A stretch of DNA of 64,000 bases from Clostridium thermosuccinogenes (GCF_002896855.1 NZ_CP021850.1:3063665-3127664); one strand, 5' to 3'. Positions 1 through 7,710 are shown, counted from the stretch's first letter. A program made the numbers and translations. Notes: generated by a model from the letters alone, not told the origin.

Positions 1-266
1 TTGTCGGTCTCCCCGAAAGAGGAGGCGGCGTTGGCAAGCGCTTTCTCCAAAGTAGCAATTTTTTCTTTCTGCAATTCGATTTCATTATTCAGCACCTTGT
101 TTCTTGCAGTAACAGCTTCAACTGATTTATCTTGCTTATCAAACTGAGATGCAACCAGGTTCATCTCGCTGCCCAGTACCTTAAAACTTTGGTTGATCTC
201 ACGAATGGCGTTCTTAAATTCCTTTTCGCCTTCAATCCCAATCTTCAAGCCAAAATTGTCTGCCAC
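1..266 (-). CDS. Phage tail tape measure protein, N-terminal part (runs off the left edge)
   Basis: Start of the long scaffold protein that sets siphophage tail length; the rest lies left of the window. From a GTG at 264-266 the frame stays open for 88 codons: a short globular beginning (VADNFGLKIGIEGEKEF), then a helical, coiled-coil-like stretch rich in E, K, Q and N. An ATG two bases upstream (266-268) reaches a stop after seven codons, so GTG is chosen; AGGAGG at 274-279 lies 7 bases before it. The gene order (tail tube, chaperone, tape measure) is the usual one, although a plus-strand toxin-antitoxin cassette separates it from the chaperone. The family call rests on this position plus the N-terminal pattern. 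Confidence 0.75.
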   Translation of the reverse strand, partial: MADNFGLKIGIEGEKEFKNAIREINQSFKVLGSEMNLVASQFDKQDKSVEAVTARNKVLNNEIELQKEKIATLEKALANAASSFGETD

Positions 267-312
267 ATAACCGCCTCCTTTCGAGTAAAAATTAAAAAAT
301 TATAAAAGGCTA

Positions 313-362
313 TTGTATTTCAATGCGGTTTGGCATATACTAATAGTAGGGAAAGTAGGGAA
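313..362 (+). promoter_or_regulatory. Toxin-antitoxin promoter with 9-bp tandem repeat operator
   Basis: A -35 TTGTAT (313-318) and a -10 TATACT (336-341) are 17 bp apart. Directly downstream lies a perfect tandem repeat, AGTAGGGAA at 345-353 and 354-362, ahead of the antitoxin ribosome site (AGGAGG near 387). AbrB-type antitoxins usually repress their own operons by binding such repeats, so this is a likely autoregulatory operator. That role is inferred. Confidence 0.55.
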
Positions 363-399
363 TTTCCTGCTTTTCAAATCCTAAAAAGGAGGACTTAGC

Positions 400-672
400 A
401 TGAACGTTCCCATAGTTGATAATGCAAAGGTAATGGCAAAAGGCCAGATCACGCTGCCAAAAGATATCCGCTCCAAACTTCGCCTTTCCACCGGAGACCG
501 CGTCACCCTCATTTGCGAGGAAGACCGGGTTATCCTTATGAACTCCGCTGTCTACGCCATGAAAATGCTACAGAAAGAAATGGAGGGCGAAGCGGAAAAA
601 GCCGGGATCCGCAATGATGACGATGTTATGGATCTGGTGAAGGACGTCCGCGCGGAGATTGAAGGTCTATGA
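400..672 (+). CDS. AbrB/MazE-type (SpoVT-AbrB fold) antitoxin
   Basis: A 90-residue DNA-binding antitoxin of the SpoVT/AbrB swapped-hairpin family. Residues 10-45 carry the signature (VMAKGQITLPKDIR, then LSTGDRVTLICEEDRVIL), close to the family consensus KGQITIPKxxR. The C-terminal half is acidic and helical, as expected for the part that wraps and neutralises a PIN toxin. It has an AGGAGG site, and its stop overlaps the toxin start by 4 bp (ATGA), so the two are translationally coupled. It lies on the plus strand inside a minus-strand tail-gene block and has its own promoter and terminator, like a phage moron that stabilises the prophage. Confidence 0.88.
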   Translation: MNVPIVDNAKVMAKGQITLPKDIRSKLRLSTGDRVTLICEEDRVILMNSAVYAMKMLQKEMEGEAEKAGIRNDDDVMDLVKDVRAEIEGL

Positions 673-1073
673 GAGTGTTAATTGACACCAACATCCTGAT
701 CTCCGCTTCCTTGAGCTGCGAAGGAACGCCTTATCAGGCGTACATTAAAGCTGTAACACACCCCAACCATGGTATGGTTTGCGATCAAAACATCGATGAG
801 CTTCGCCGGGTATACAACCGGAAATTCCCCCATAAGATCCAGGCGCTTGAACGCTTTTTGGCGATTGCGCTTACTGTTCTTGAAGTTGTTCCAACTCCCG
901 CAGTTGACGTGTCGGATGAGGCGCTTGTCCGGGACGCATCCGACAGGCCAATACTCAGGGCGGCCATTGCGGCAAAAGCTGACGTGCTTGTAACCGGAGA
1001 CAGGGATTTCCTTGAATCCGGCATAACAAACCCAAAGATCGTAACAGCGGCAGAGTTTTTGCAAATGGAATAA
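669..1073 (+). CDS. PIN-domain toxin ribonuclease (VapC-like, putative TA toxin PIN family)
   Basis: A 134-residue PIN-fold endoribonuclease, the toxin partner of the AbrB-like protein in front of it. The first acidic site is near the start (MRVLIDTNILISA, Asp6), a central acidic residue lies around the VSDEALVRDASDRP segment, and the last motif is VLVTGDRDFLE (GDxDF type), together forming the metal-binding acidic cluster of PIN nucleases. The length is normal. It should cleave RNA when the antitoxin is lost; the target cannot be read from sequence. A terminator follows at once. Family membership is clear; activity is inferred. Confidence 0.88.
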   Translation: MRVLIDTNILISASLSCEGTPYQAYIKAVTHPNHGMVCDQNIDELRRVYNRKFPHKIQALERFLAIALTVLEVVPTPAVDVSDEALVRDASDRPILRAAIAAKADVLVTGDRDFLESGITNPKIVTAAEFLQME

Positions 1074-1087
1074 AAGCAGCTTTTTAA

Positions 1088-1116
1088 AGCAGGGATTACA
1101 GCCACCCTGCTTTTTT
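1088..1116 (+). terminator. Rho-independent terminator after the toxin gene
   Basis: Perfect 7-bp stem AGCAGGG (1088-1094) / CCCTGCT (1105-1111) with a 10-base loop, followed by six T. It closes the plus-strand toxin-antitoxin operon and faces the end of the convergent tail chaperone genes. Confidence 0.8.
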
Positions 1117-1121
1117 GCTGC

Positions 1122-1313
1122 TTATATTCCATAAGGTATCACGTCATCAATGGTCAGCATCCGCTTCGGTTTGGCCAGTCCTAAAAACTGCTTATGGCAC
1201 TCCCATAAATCAAGCAGGTATCCAATAGGCATGAGCCATACTTCATCCTCTGAACGATTAAGCTGGACGGTGCCGTAATATAAAAGCCGAGTGAACAATT
1301 CCTCATCGCTCAC
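1122..1313 (-). CDS. Tail assembly chaperone frameshift extension (gpT-like)
   Basis: A 63-residue reading frame that begins with a GTG overlapping the TGA of the preceding chaperone gene (GTGA). In siphophages the tail chaperone is made in two forms, G and a longer G-T produced by -1 frameshifting. Just upstream, in the zero frame of the first gene, is the slippery heptamer A-AAA-AAC (1331-1325). A -1 slip there leads straight into this frame, giving a fused protein of roughly 190 residues. The sequence is Trp/Tyr/Leu rich (GYLLDLWECHKQFLG), like other T extensions. It probably acts only as part of the fusion, binding the tape measure protein during tail assembly. Confidence 0.7.
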   Translation of the reverse strand: MSDEELFTRLLYYGTVQLNRSEDEVWLMPIGYLLDLWECHKQFLGLAKPKRMLTIDDVIPYGI

Positions 1314-1693
1314 TCGGCCGGTGTGTTTTTTAAATCATCCTCACTTTCAACATTTCTTTTGGTGCCTTTGAACATCGCTTTCATGATAGCGTCTTTATAT
1401 GCTGCCAGTTCCAAAGGAGATGTGAGAAGTTCCACTGTCTCTTCGGTAAGGAGTTCACGCTTATCCTGATGTTTGAGATTGTGTATCAGAATGCTCTGGT
1501 TAGCCAGCAGTGTAATCAGCCATACCACTTCGTCAAGAGCAATTTCGAAGTTCTCGGTTTTCATCAGTTTCGTGCCGAGGTTTTCAAGACCGCCATACCT
1601 TTTTGCAATCTCCTTTGTCGCTTTAGTGGTTAGAATAAGCTGGTATTCTTCGCCGCCGATGCTGATGTTTGCGCTTCTGTCCGTATCCTGCAT
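1310..1693 (-). CDS. Tail assembly chaperone (gpG-like)
   Basis: A 127-residue minor protein between the major tail protein and the tape measure gene, the place of gpG-type tail chaperones. It begins with a beta segment (NISIGGEEYQLILTTKATKEI) and continues as helices (LDEVVWLITLLANQSI). It keeps the tape measure protein soluble and recruits tail tube subunits during assembly and is not in the virion. Its last codons contain a -1 slippery site feeding the 63-residue frame that follows. It starts 3 bases after the major tail protein stop. Recognition rests on position, size and the frameshift arrangement more than on a strict motif. Confidence 0.72.
   Translation of the reverse strand: MQDTDRSANISIGGEEYQLILTTKATKEIAKRYGGLENLGTKLMKTENFEIALDEVVWLITLLANQSILIHNLKHQDKRELLTEETVELLTSPLELAAYKDAIMKAMFKGTKRNVESEDDLKNTPAE
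1325..1331 (-). other. Programmed -1 frameshift site (A-AAA-AAC)
   Basis: Read on the minus strand, the codons TTA-AAA-AAC near the end of the chaperone gene contain the heptamer A-AAA-AAC in the correct phase. Slipping back one base continues through HTGRVSDEELF into the 63-residue frame, which otherwise has only a GTG overlapping the upstream stop. This matches the conserved G/G-T frameshift of tailed phages. The heptamer and phase are seen directly; use in vivo is inferred. Confidence 0.68.
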
Positions 1694-1695
1694 TA

Positions 1696-2292
1696 TTAGC
1701 TTCCTCCTCCCACAGCAAATACCGGCTCATAAACTTCCGTATACCAGCCAGCGATAGTTTCAGGCAATACACCGGGATCGTCTTCGCTGACCTCCGCCTT
1801 CCAAGGGTGCTTTCCCTGGCCATCTGGTTTGTTACGTCTCATGACTGTCCCTTCAATGGTGGGGGTCGAAAAGGTAATGCTGTCACCTTTCGTTTGCAGA
1901 TTTGTCGCCGGGATTCCGAATTTCACCCTGTAAAGCCAAAAATACCTGTACTTGCCGTTAGCTTTCTTGGCTCTAAAGCCAATTGCAACAGGCGCGCCTC
2001 CATCCTCGCTGGTGGAAATCAGCACCTTGTTGTCATCAAGGGTGGCTCCCGTCAAAACCTCAGCAGCGTCTACTCCGATATCCGCAACACCAAGAGTCAG
2101 GGTGCCGCTTTGAAATTCCTTGACCACTTCTGCCGCCCCGTCATCGGCATAAAGTGTCGCCTCTGCCAGCTCCACCGAAAGTTCCGCAGTAATCGCCTTA
2201 GCCAGCGGAACAGGCGTGTCATAGGTCTCTTCTCCGTTTTCATTCTCGGTTATTTTGGCGTAATATAACCTGTCCAGTCCGATTGTCGCCAT
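1696..2292 (-). CDS. Phage major tail protein (phi13-type tail tube)
   Basis: A protein of about 198 residues forming the stacked hexameric tail tube. The start MATIGLDRLYYAKITE, the strand-rich body and motifs such as AITAELSVELAEATLYADD and SGTLTLGVADIG are typical of the phi13-like major tail protein family. An in-frame start at 2301 overlaps the previous stop, but GGAGG on the minus strand lies about 10 bases before the ATG at 2292 (MATIG), which I prefer. It is followed by the chaperone, as is usual. Confidence 0.85.
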   Translation of the reverse strand: MATIGLDRLYYAKITENENGEETYDTPVPLAKAITAELSVELAEATLYADDGAAEVVKEFQSGTLTLGVADIGVDAAEVLTGATLDDNKVLISTSEDGGAPVAIGFRAKKANGKYRYFWLYRVKFGIPATNLQTKGDSITFSTPTIEGTVMRRNKPDGQGKHPWKAEVSEDDPGVLPETIAGWYTEVYEPVFAVGGGS

Positions 2293-2297
2293 GTCTC

Positions 2298-2642
2298 TCA
2301 TTCCTCCCTTACTTCATATTCTTTTGCCACATCAATGGCATAGTGGTGATAGCCGGTATCGTCCTCATGGCCTATATACCGCCTGTCGGTAATGGTAAAG
2401 CCCGCTTGAAGCAATGTGTTCACTATTTCGTTTTTACGGGTAGTGTAGTTTCCCTTTATAAATAAAGACAACCGTACCTCCTGGGTTTCAGCCTGAGGCT
2501 GGTTGTCTGCAAAAACTTCAAATGTATCTGTCATTGGAGTTATGACAAGGTACTCATCCGGCGGTACACCGCTAAATACTCCGGTTTCAATGGGGATACC
2601 CAAACCATCCAATAACGAGTTTAATTCTGACAATATGCTCAT
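2298..2642 (-). CDS. Tail terminator / tail completion-type protein
   Basis: A 114-residue protein between the HK97 gp10-like gene and the major tail protein, where siphophages encode the tail terminator (DUF3168/minor tail U-like). It starts with a short helix (MSILSELNSLLDGLGI), then beta strands (EYLVITPMTDTFEVFADNQP, VRLSLFIKGNY) and a C-terminal HHYAIDVAKEYEV segment, like these small alpha/beta proteins. It would cap the tail tube and help join it to the head. It overlaps both neighbours by 4-5 bp. The family is inferred mainly from synteny. Confidence 0.65.
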   Translation of the reverse strand: MSILSELNSLLDGLGIPIETGVFSGVPPDEYLVITPMTDTFEVFADNQPQAETQEVRLSLFIKGNYTTRKNEIVNTLLQAGFTITDRRYIGHEDDTGYHHYAIDVAKEYEVREE

Positions 2643-3070
2643 ATACGACCCAGCTCCTGTTCCAGTCTTGACTTCATTGCTTCGATGCAGGACTTCCTTG
2701 TAGCTGATTTTGCCGGTTTCAAAAAGGGTCTTGGAGGCTGCCCGGACTTACCATACTCAATAATATTAGCAATCTTCGCATTACTTTCCCCATCCTTCCT
2801 TGGTTCAGTAAAGCCAATTTTTATGTTGTGGTTTCCATTCCTGTCCTGTTTGGCAGGAGAGAGTCCCAAAGCATTTACCAATTCACCGGTTGCTCTGGAC
2901 GGATATTTAGTGCCGCTCCCGATAACTGACTGAAGATTGGACTTCACTTTTGAAAGAACCACTTCTCCGCCTGCTTCCAGCACCTTAGGTATGATTTCGT
3001 CTGTTCTTTCTCCAAGTCTGGATAACTTGAGCAAGAACTCTTCCGGCATTTTAACTTCCACCTTAGCCAC
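2639..3070 (-). CDS. HK97 gp10-family phage protein
   Basis: A 143-residue head-tail interface protein of the HK97 gp10 family, needed to join the finished capsid to the tail. It shows the family pattern of an N-terminal helix followed by GxxVxxxxK (EAGGEVVLSKVKSNLQ), a central beta part with GFTEPR, and the C-terminal pattern IIEYGKSGQPPRPFLKPA, where the conserved G-PPRPFL-PA motif is nearly perfect. It overlaps the next gene by 4 bp. Confidence 0.85.
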   Translation of the reverse strand: MAKVEVKMPEEFLLKLSRLGERTDEIIPKVLEAGGEVVLSKVKSNLQSVIGSGTKYPSRATGELVNALGLSPAKQDRNGNHNIKIGFTEPRKDGESNAKIANIIEYGKSGQPPRPFLKPAKSATRKSCIEAMKSRLEQELGRI

Positions 3071-3087
3071 GTTGCAGCCCCCTCCTC

Positions 3088-3423
3088 TTATGCTTTGCTT
3101 GATTTCACCTTTTCCGCAAGCACCTCAATATACATTCCGCGTCCTTTTACGTCCTCAACACTGATAATGTTGTACCTGCCATCGCTGCAAACGAGTACAA
3201 GATCTGTGGTAACTTCCAGGTTAGGTATCTTACGGAAGCGAAACAGGGCAGACGCCTGCGAAAACGCCGCCCTGTTTGCCCATTTTTCACTGCCATGTCT
3301 GTCTTCCTTGTATGCCCTTACCGAAGCGAGAATGACATCACCTTTTTCAGTAAAACCCTCACTGTCCTTAACCGAGTTGGTTGAGATGATATCCACGAAA
3401 GTGCTCATTTTCCCGAAACTCAT
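3088..3423 (-). CDS. Phage head closure / head-tail adaptor protein
   Basis: A protein of about 111 residues in the slot of the SPP1 gp16/HK97 gp9-like head closure protein, which plugs the portal-connector channel after packaging. It is mostly beta, with the recognisable segment VRAYKEDRHGSEKWANRAAFSQASALFRFR and a final INVxxV-like strand (YNIISVEDVKGRGMYIEVLAE). The reading frame extends 11 codons further upstream, but AAGGAGG lies just before the ATG at 3421-3423 (MSFGKM), so that start is used. Synteny with gp10 and the gp6-like connector supports the call. Confidence 0.75.
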   Translation of the reverse strand: MSFGKMSTFVDIISTNSVKDSEGFTEKGDVILASVRAYKEDRHGSEKWANRAAFSQASALFRFRKIPNLEVTTDLVLVCSDGRYNIISVEDVKGRGMYIEVLAEKVKSSKA

Positions 3424-3531
3424 CAAATGCCTCCTTTCAAATATTTTCTTATACAAAAATAAAGTTGCCTTTTCCTCTTGATTTTAATAATATTAAGGTA
3501 TAAACTTAATATTGTTAAAGGAGGTGCTCGT

Positions 3532-3834
3532 ATGGCCGTCGAAATTGTTCCTGATTGGATGTCAAACCTCGAAGATGAAGATATGGTGTTCATCAAAAAT
3601 TTTCTTCAAGCCTCTGGATCTCTTAAGGAAATCGCTCGCCAATACGGAGTAACATATCCCACAGTACGCCTGCGGCTTGACAAATTAATTCAAAAAATAA
3701 AAATCAGTGAAGATACAGAAAATGATCCATATATCGCACTGATTAAGCGATTGGCAGTAAATGACAAACTTGATTTTGACACTGCCAAAATCCTAATCAA
3801 TGAGTACAAAAAAATAAAGGAGGCAGTACAATGA
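3532..3834 (+). CDS. DUF2089-family regulatory protein
   Basis: A 100-residue protein of the DUF2089 type. Helix-turn-helix character is clear around residues 20-50 (FLQASGSLKEIARQYGVTYPTVRLRLDKLIQKI), which resembles a replisome-organiser/sigma-like HTH. It probably binds DNA and regulates itself and the membrane protein that follows, whose start overlaps its stop by 4 bp. A longer upstream frame exists, but AAAGGAGG just before 3532 fixes the ATG. It stands on the plus strand inside the minus-strand head genes and is AT-richer than they are, so it looks like an acquired cassette. Confidence 0.7.
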   Translation: MAVEIVPDWMSNLEDEDMVFIKNFLQASGSLKEIARQYGVTYPTVRLRLDKLIQKIKISEDTENDPYIALIKRLAVNDKLDFDTAKILINEYKKIKEAVQ

Positions 3835-4169
3835 GGATTGCATTTTTAGTTCCTGCGGCACTCGTTATCTTTGCGGGTTTTATAGTACTGCAGATTTTTC
3901 TTTCAAAAAAAGATAATAAATGGTTGGGATTAATGCTTCCTATAATTTGCTTCTGCATCGCGCTTGCCGGTTCGGTTTATCAAATCTATGAATGGTCAGC
4001 AACCGGCGATGGAAATACAGCCACCAGCGCATTTGGATGGGTAAGCGTAACAGCCGCTTTCTTCTTTACCAATATCCCAACTGTCATTTTGCTTGTGATT
4101 TACTTCGCCTGCAGGGAGAAACAAAGGCGTAAAAAAGCCCTTGACAAAATGAACGTGCAGGATTTATAG
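3831..4169 (+). CDS. Small integral membrane protein (three predicted membrane segments)
   Basis: A 112-residue hydrophobic protein with membrane segments at about residues 3-23 (IAFLVPAALVIFAGFIVLQIF), 32-53 (WLGLMLPIICFCIALAGSVY) and 68-93 (ending NIPTVILLVIYFACR). The positively charged tail REKQRRKKALDKM is probably cytoplasmic. It is translationally coupled to the DUF2089 gene, a pairing common in Firmicutes where the regulator controls a small membrane protein. Its function is not known; in a prophage it could serve superinfection exclusion or membrane signalling, but nothing in the sequence proves this. Confidence 0.6.
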   Translation: MRIAFLVPAALVIFAGFIVLQIFLSKKDNKWLGLMLPIICFCIALAGSVYQIYEWSATGDGNTATSAFGWVSVTAAFFFTNIPTVILLVIYFACREKQRRKKALDKMNVQDL

Positions 4170-4172
4170 CCT

Positions 4173-4493
4173 TTACATTCCCCATTTCCGGTCGAGGCGG
4201 AGGAGCATATTCACCGTATTCCATACCTGCTGCCCGGCCTGCACGCTATCCCCGAAAAAGCCGGCTGTCGAGCCATCCCTGCTTTCGTAGAAATGGCTCG
4301 ACAGCATGATTACAGCCTGTTCGGTGGTGGGCGGCATGGGGTTTTCCAAATACCAACCTTCAGATACGTGCTGGTAGCTCTCGGCATAGGAAACGGCGGC
4401 GCGGATGTACCCTTTCAGTAAATCGTCATCCTCGTTATGCTCTAAAACAAGGTTTGCCTTGACCTTCGGAAGCAGGCTGTCAATCACGCACAT
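4173..4493 (-). CDS. Head-tail connector protein (HK97 gp6-like)
   Basis: A 106-residue, mainly helical protein next to the capsid gene, matching the gp6-like/DNA packaging connector family that forms a ring beneath the portal. The pattern DDDLLKGYIRAAVSYAESY ... TEQAVIMLSSHFYESRDG ... VWNTVNMLLRLDRKW is typical: four helices with the HxYExRDG motif and a final Arg-rich helix ending near RxW. GGGAGG lies 8 bases before the ATG at 4491-4493. Confidence 0.82.
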   Translation of the reverse strand: MCVIDSLLPKVKANLVLEHNEDDDLLKGYIRAAVSYAESYQHVSEGWYLENPMPPTTEQAVIMLSSHFYESRDGSTAGFFGDSVQAGQQVWNTVNMLLRLDRKWGM

Positions 4494-4507
4494 GCCCGCA
4501 CCTCCCG

Positions 4508-5710
4508 TTACGACGCTTTCTGCTGCAGTATCTTGACTGCTTCAGACAGTACCAGCTTGCCATCTACACGCTGGGTTGCCATGAATCCAACTTGTCCGGT
4601 CGCAGCATACAACTCATTAAGCCGCTTAAAAACCCTGCCCTGACGGTCTGCCACCCAGTAATAAGAAAAATCGCCGAATACAGTCGTTTTTGCTCCAGCG
4701 GCAATGGCTGGCATAAATGCAGAAGTTTTAACTGGACGATTGAGGATAGTATCCGGTGTTCCAGCAGTTACAGAAGGCTGCCAGAGATACTGACCGTTGT
4801 TGTCTTTGAGCTTCCTTATAGCTTTAATTGTCGAATCATTCATAATGAATACAGCGTTCCTGCGGTACGGAGACTTTAGGCTGTAGAACAAGTCCATGAT
4901 CTCGTCAAGGGTAATGGCTGTTGCGCTCGCCGCAGTTACTCCTATCTCGCCACCGCCGTTATCTGCCAAGATACCGGTTGGCTTGCCAGATCCGTCACCG
5001 ATAAAAAATGCTTCCTCCTCTTTTGCTCCGATTCGGCGGGCGAATTCTTTGGCTATATACTGTTCAAGGTTGAATACACTATCGTTTAACAATTCCTCTG
5101 ACACCTTGATCATAGTAGCCAGCTTATATGCGCCGATGGATACCTGTGCAAAGGAGTCATCGCTTTCGGGAATCTGGCCTTCCTCATCCACCCAGGATGC
5201 AGTACCCTTGCTTGCCACCACAGGAATTTTCTTGTCACCGCTGGACGTGGTAATAACATTGGCAATCTGCCTAAAGATATTCTCCTCCTCCAGTGCTTCC
5301 ACAAGAGTACGCTCAAAGTCGTCGGGAACAAGATATCCACCTTCGGTGTCCTCTCCAATCTGCAGCGCGTTGTGTACGTCATATTTGCGCCTGCCGCGCA
5401 TCATGTTCCAGAAAGACTGCCTGTACTCATCGCTGGCACGTCCGGTTTTTTCATTGTTGCCAGATATGGAAGTGGGTTTGTCTGTAATAGGAATATTCAA
5501 CGGTTTTGACAGTTCCAAATCTATGGCAGCCTGACGCTCAAGACGCTCTATTTCTTTGCCCAGCGCAATAACGTCGGCTTCCATTTTTTCATAAGTCGCG
5601 GTATCCTCCGGTGAAAGCAGTCCGTCGTTCCCGCGTTTGCTGTCGAGGAAAGCTTTAGCAGCTTCCCATACTTTAGCGCGTTTTTCACGCAGTTCCAGTA
5701 TTTTGCTCAT
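4508..5710 (-). CDS. HK97-family major capsid protein
   Basis: A protein of about 400 residues, the main building block of the icosahedral head. The first ~100 residues form the coiled-coil delta/scaffolding domain (LREKRAKVWEAAKAFLDSK ... EKMEADVIALGKEIERLERQ), normally removed by the prohead protease encoded upstream. The HK97 fold follows, with ALQIGEDTEGGYLVPDDFE, then VVASKGTASWVDEEGQIPES, FFIGDGSGKPTGIL, and NAVFIMNDSTIKAIRKLKD, ending in TQRVDGKLVLSEAVKIL. The ATG at 5708-5710 (MSKILELR) has GGAGG 8 bases upstream; a TTG two codons earlier is less likely. Confidence 0.95.
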   Translation of the reverse strand: MSKILELREKRAKVWEAAKAFLDSKRGNDGLLSPEDTATYEKMEADVIALGKEIERLERQAAIDLELSKPLNIPITDKPTSISGNNEKTGRASDEYRQSFWNMMRGRRKYDVHNALQIGEDTEGGYLVPDDFERTLVEALEEENIFRQIANVITTSSGDKKIPVVASKGTASWVDEEGQIPESDDSFAQVSIGAYKLATMIKVSEELLNDSVFNLEQYIAKEFARRIGAKEEEAFFIGDGSGKPTGILADNGGGEIGVTAASATAITLDEIMDLFYSLKSPYRRNAVFIMNDSTIKAIRKLKDNNGQYLWQPSVTAGTPDTILNRPVKTSAFMPAIAAGAKTTVFGDFSYYWVADRQGRVFKRLNELYAATGQVGFMATQRVDGKLVLSEAVKILQQKAS

Positions 5711-5723
5711 AATCAAATCCTCC

Positions 5724-6449
5724 TTAAGGTTTTAATAAAAAAAGCCGCTTTTCAAGCGACTCAATTGGTGTTCCTTTTGGTTTTTCTTTTGGTTTAAGCT
5801 TTTGCAGGATGGAATTTGTTACTGCCTGCCTGCTGAAGATCATTCCTCCTGATACTTCAATTTCGGATGGGAATGATTCATCCTCCAAAAACAAGATTCC
5901 ATCAGCAAAGCCAAGTTCCACCGCTTTTCTTGCGTTAAACCAGCTTTCTGCATCCATTAGGTGCGATATTTTTGCCCTGGAAAGTCCGGTTTTCAGCTCA
6001 TAAGCGTTGATGATGGATTCCTTTATTTCTTCCAGCATTGCGATAGCTTTCTCCATTTCTTCTGTATCACCGATGGCTATTGTCATAGGGTTGTGAATCA
6101 TCATCATGCTGACTGGTGACATAAAGACGTCACCTCCGGCCATAGCTATGACCGAAGCGGCGCTGGCTGCAATACCGTCAATCTTTACCGTCACTTTGCC
6201 TTTGTAATCCATAAGCATGTTGTAAATTTGATTAGCTGCAAATATATCTCCGCCAGGGCTGTTGATCCAGATCGTTATATCACCCTCTCCGGACAACAGC
6301 TCTGATTTGAACTGTTTGGGAGTTACTTCGTCTCCCAGCCAGCTTTCTTCAGCTATTGGGCCGTCAATATATAATGTCCGGCTGCCATCATCGTTTTGTA
6401 TCCAGTTCCAGAAGCGGCGAACCGGTTTTTGTTTTTGTGATTTGTTCAA
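5724..6449 (-). CDS. ClpP-like prohead protease
   Basis: A serine protease of the ClpP/S14 type that cleaves the capsid delta domain during head maturation. Features include the oxyanion-loop motif WINSPGGDIFAANQIYNML, the nucleophile region GIAASAASVIAMAG (Ser in AASAAS), and the active-site His in MMMIHNPMT; a later Asp completes the triad. The frame is open up to 6506, but minus-strand GGAGGG lies 7-8 bases ahead of a TTG at 6447-6449 (MNKSQKQKPVRRFW), which I take as the real start. With it the gene overlaps the portal gene by 62 bp. Confidence 0.88.
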   Translation of the reverse strand: MNKSQKQKPVRRFWNWIQNDDGSRTLYIDGPIAEESWLGDEVTPKQFKSELLSGEGDITIWINSPGGDIFAANQIYNMLMDYKGKVTVKIDGIAASAASVIAMAGGDVFMSPVSMMMIHNPMTIAIGDTEEMEKAIAMLEEIKESIINAYELKTGLSRAKISHLMDAESWFNARKAVELGFADGILFLEDESFPSEIEVSGGMIFSRQAVTNSILQKLKPKEKPKGTPIESLEKRLFLLKP

Positions 6450-7710
6450 CTTTTGATCCCTCCGTTTCAGCATTGTTTTTGCCTGCAAATGCACCTGCAT
6501 CGGCAAGCCTGGTCATGTTACCGTTAACAAGATACAGATCTCCGCCCAACTCCGCCGGAATCCGGTTCATGTCCTCAAGCTCGCGGATATCGTTAGCAGA
6601 CATCCAGCCGTTCTGTCGAGCTACAGCATAACCATTCATGCGGCTTGCATAATCACCGCGCAGAAGGCCATCTACATTGAATTTGACAAAGTATGCCCGC
6701 TTCTCTGATGGTAAAAGCAGCGCTTTTTGGAGAGCCTGTTCCCAGCGCACCACCCACGGGTCAAGCGTGTATTTAACAAATTCCAGAGATTGCTGTTCGA
6801 TGTTTGAAAAGCTTGACTTTTCAAGATCTCCAATCATATGGGGAGGTACTCGGAATATCCGGGCAATTTCATTTATCTGAAACTTTCTTGTCTCTAAAAA
6901 CTGTGCCTGTTCGGGTGGAATGCCGATTGGTTGAAACTTCATTCCCTCTTCCAGAACTGCAATGCGATGAGCATTGGCACTTCCTTGATAAACAGCGTTC
7001 CAGCTTTCTCGCACCTTTGCCGGATCCTTTAATACGCCAGGATGTTCCAGAACGCCACCCGGATTTGCTCCGTTGGCAAAAAAGGATGCACCATACTCCT
7101 CACAGGCAATAGCTATGCCTATGGCGTTCTTGGCCATAGCAATAGGGGAGTATCCGATCAGTCCGTCAAAACCGAGTCCCGGGATGTGAAGAACCTCATC
7201 ACTTCGTAGGTATATAAGGCCTGCTTTTGGATTAACCCTACTCTCATCGCTGTCGCGCCGATAAGTGTAAAACAGTTCTCCGTTTGGAGCCCTGTCTACC
7301 GTCATTTTGTTTGGCAAAAGTGGATAAAGCGCCAGCACTCGTCCGGAACCGTCCCTAATAATTTGAGCGTAAGCATTTCCCCATAAAAGAAGATGACTCA
7401 TCAGTGTTTCTCGGAACACGAATGAAGTCATCTCAGGGTTTGGTTCGTCATGGAGCAAATAATAGAGCGGGTGGGTCAACGCTTTTTCTTTGCCACCGTC
7501 TTCTTTATAGCGGTACACATGAAGCGGAAGCCCGGCGATGGCTTCTGCAAGTATCCTTACACAGGCATACACTGCAGTTGTCTGCATAGCAGTCCGCTCA
7601 TTGACAGCTTTTCCGCTGGATGTGCCGCCGAAGAAAAAGCTATATGCATTACCGAACAGGCTGTTTTTCGGCTTATCCCTTGCTTTGAACAAACGGGAAA
7701 ATACACTCAT
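6388..7710 (-). CDS. HK97-family portal protein
   Basis: A 440-residue portal, the dodecameric ring at one capsid vertex through which DNA enters and leaves. It has the usual start (ERTAMQTTAVYACVRILAEA), the core WGNAYAQIIRDGSGRVLALYPL, GVLEHPGVL, then RKFQINEIARIFRVPPHMIGDLE and the signature SSFSNIEQQSLEFVKYTLDPW. Its C-terminus (about 20 residues) overlaps the start of the protease gene in another frame. Its start overlaps the terminase stop by 4 bp. Confidence 0.95.
   Translation of the reverse strand: MSVFSRLFKARDKPKNSLFGNAYSFFFGGTSSGKAVNERTAMQTTAVYACVRILAEAIAGLPLHVYRYKEDGGKEKALTHPLYYLLHDEPNPEMTSFVFRETLMSHLLLWGNAYAQIIRDGSGRVLALYPLLPNKMTVDRAPNGELFYTYRRDSDESRVNPKAGLIYLRSDEVLHIPGLGFDGLIGYSPIAMAKNAIGIAIACEEYGASFFANGANPGGVLEHPGVLKDPAKVRESWNAVYQGSANAHRIAVLEEGMKFQPIGIPPEQAQFLETRKFQINEIARIFRVPPHMIGDLEKSSFSNIEQQSLEFVKYTLDPWVVRWEQALQKALLLPSEKRAYFVKFNVDGLLRGDYASRMNGYAVARQNGWMSANDIRELEDMNRIPAELGGDLYLVNGNMTRLADAGAFAGKNNAETEGSKVEQITKTKTGSPLLELDTKR

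Noticed and set aside
678-1132. Minus-strand open frames opposite the PIN toxin
   Set aside because: They are shadows of the plus-strand gene: no ribosome site, no recognisable pattern, and the toxin frame has all family motifs.
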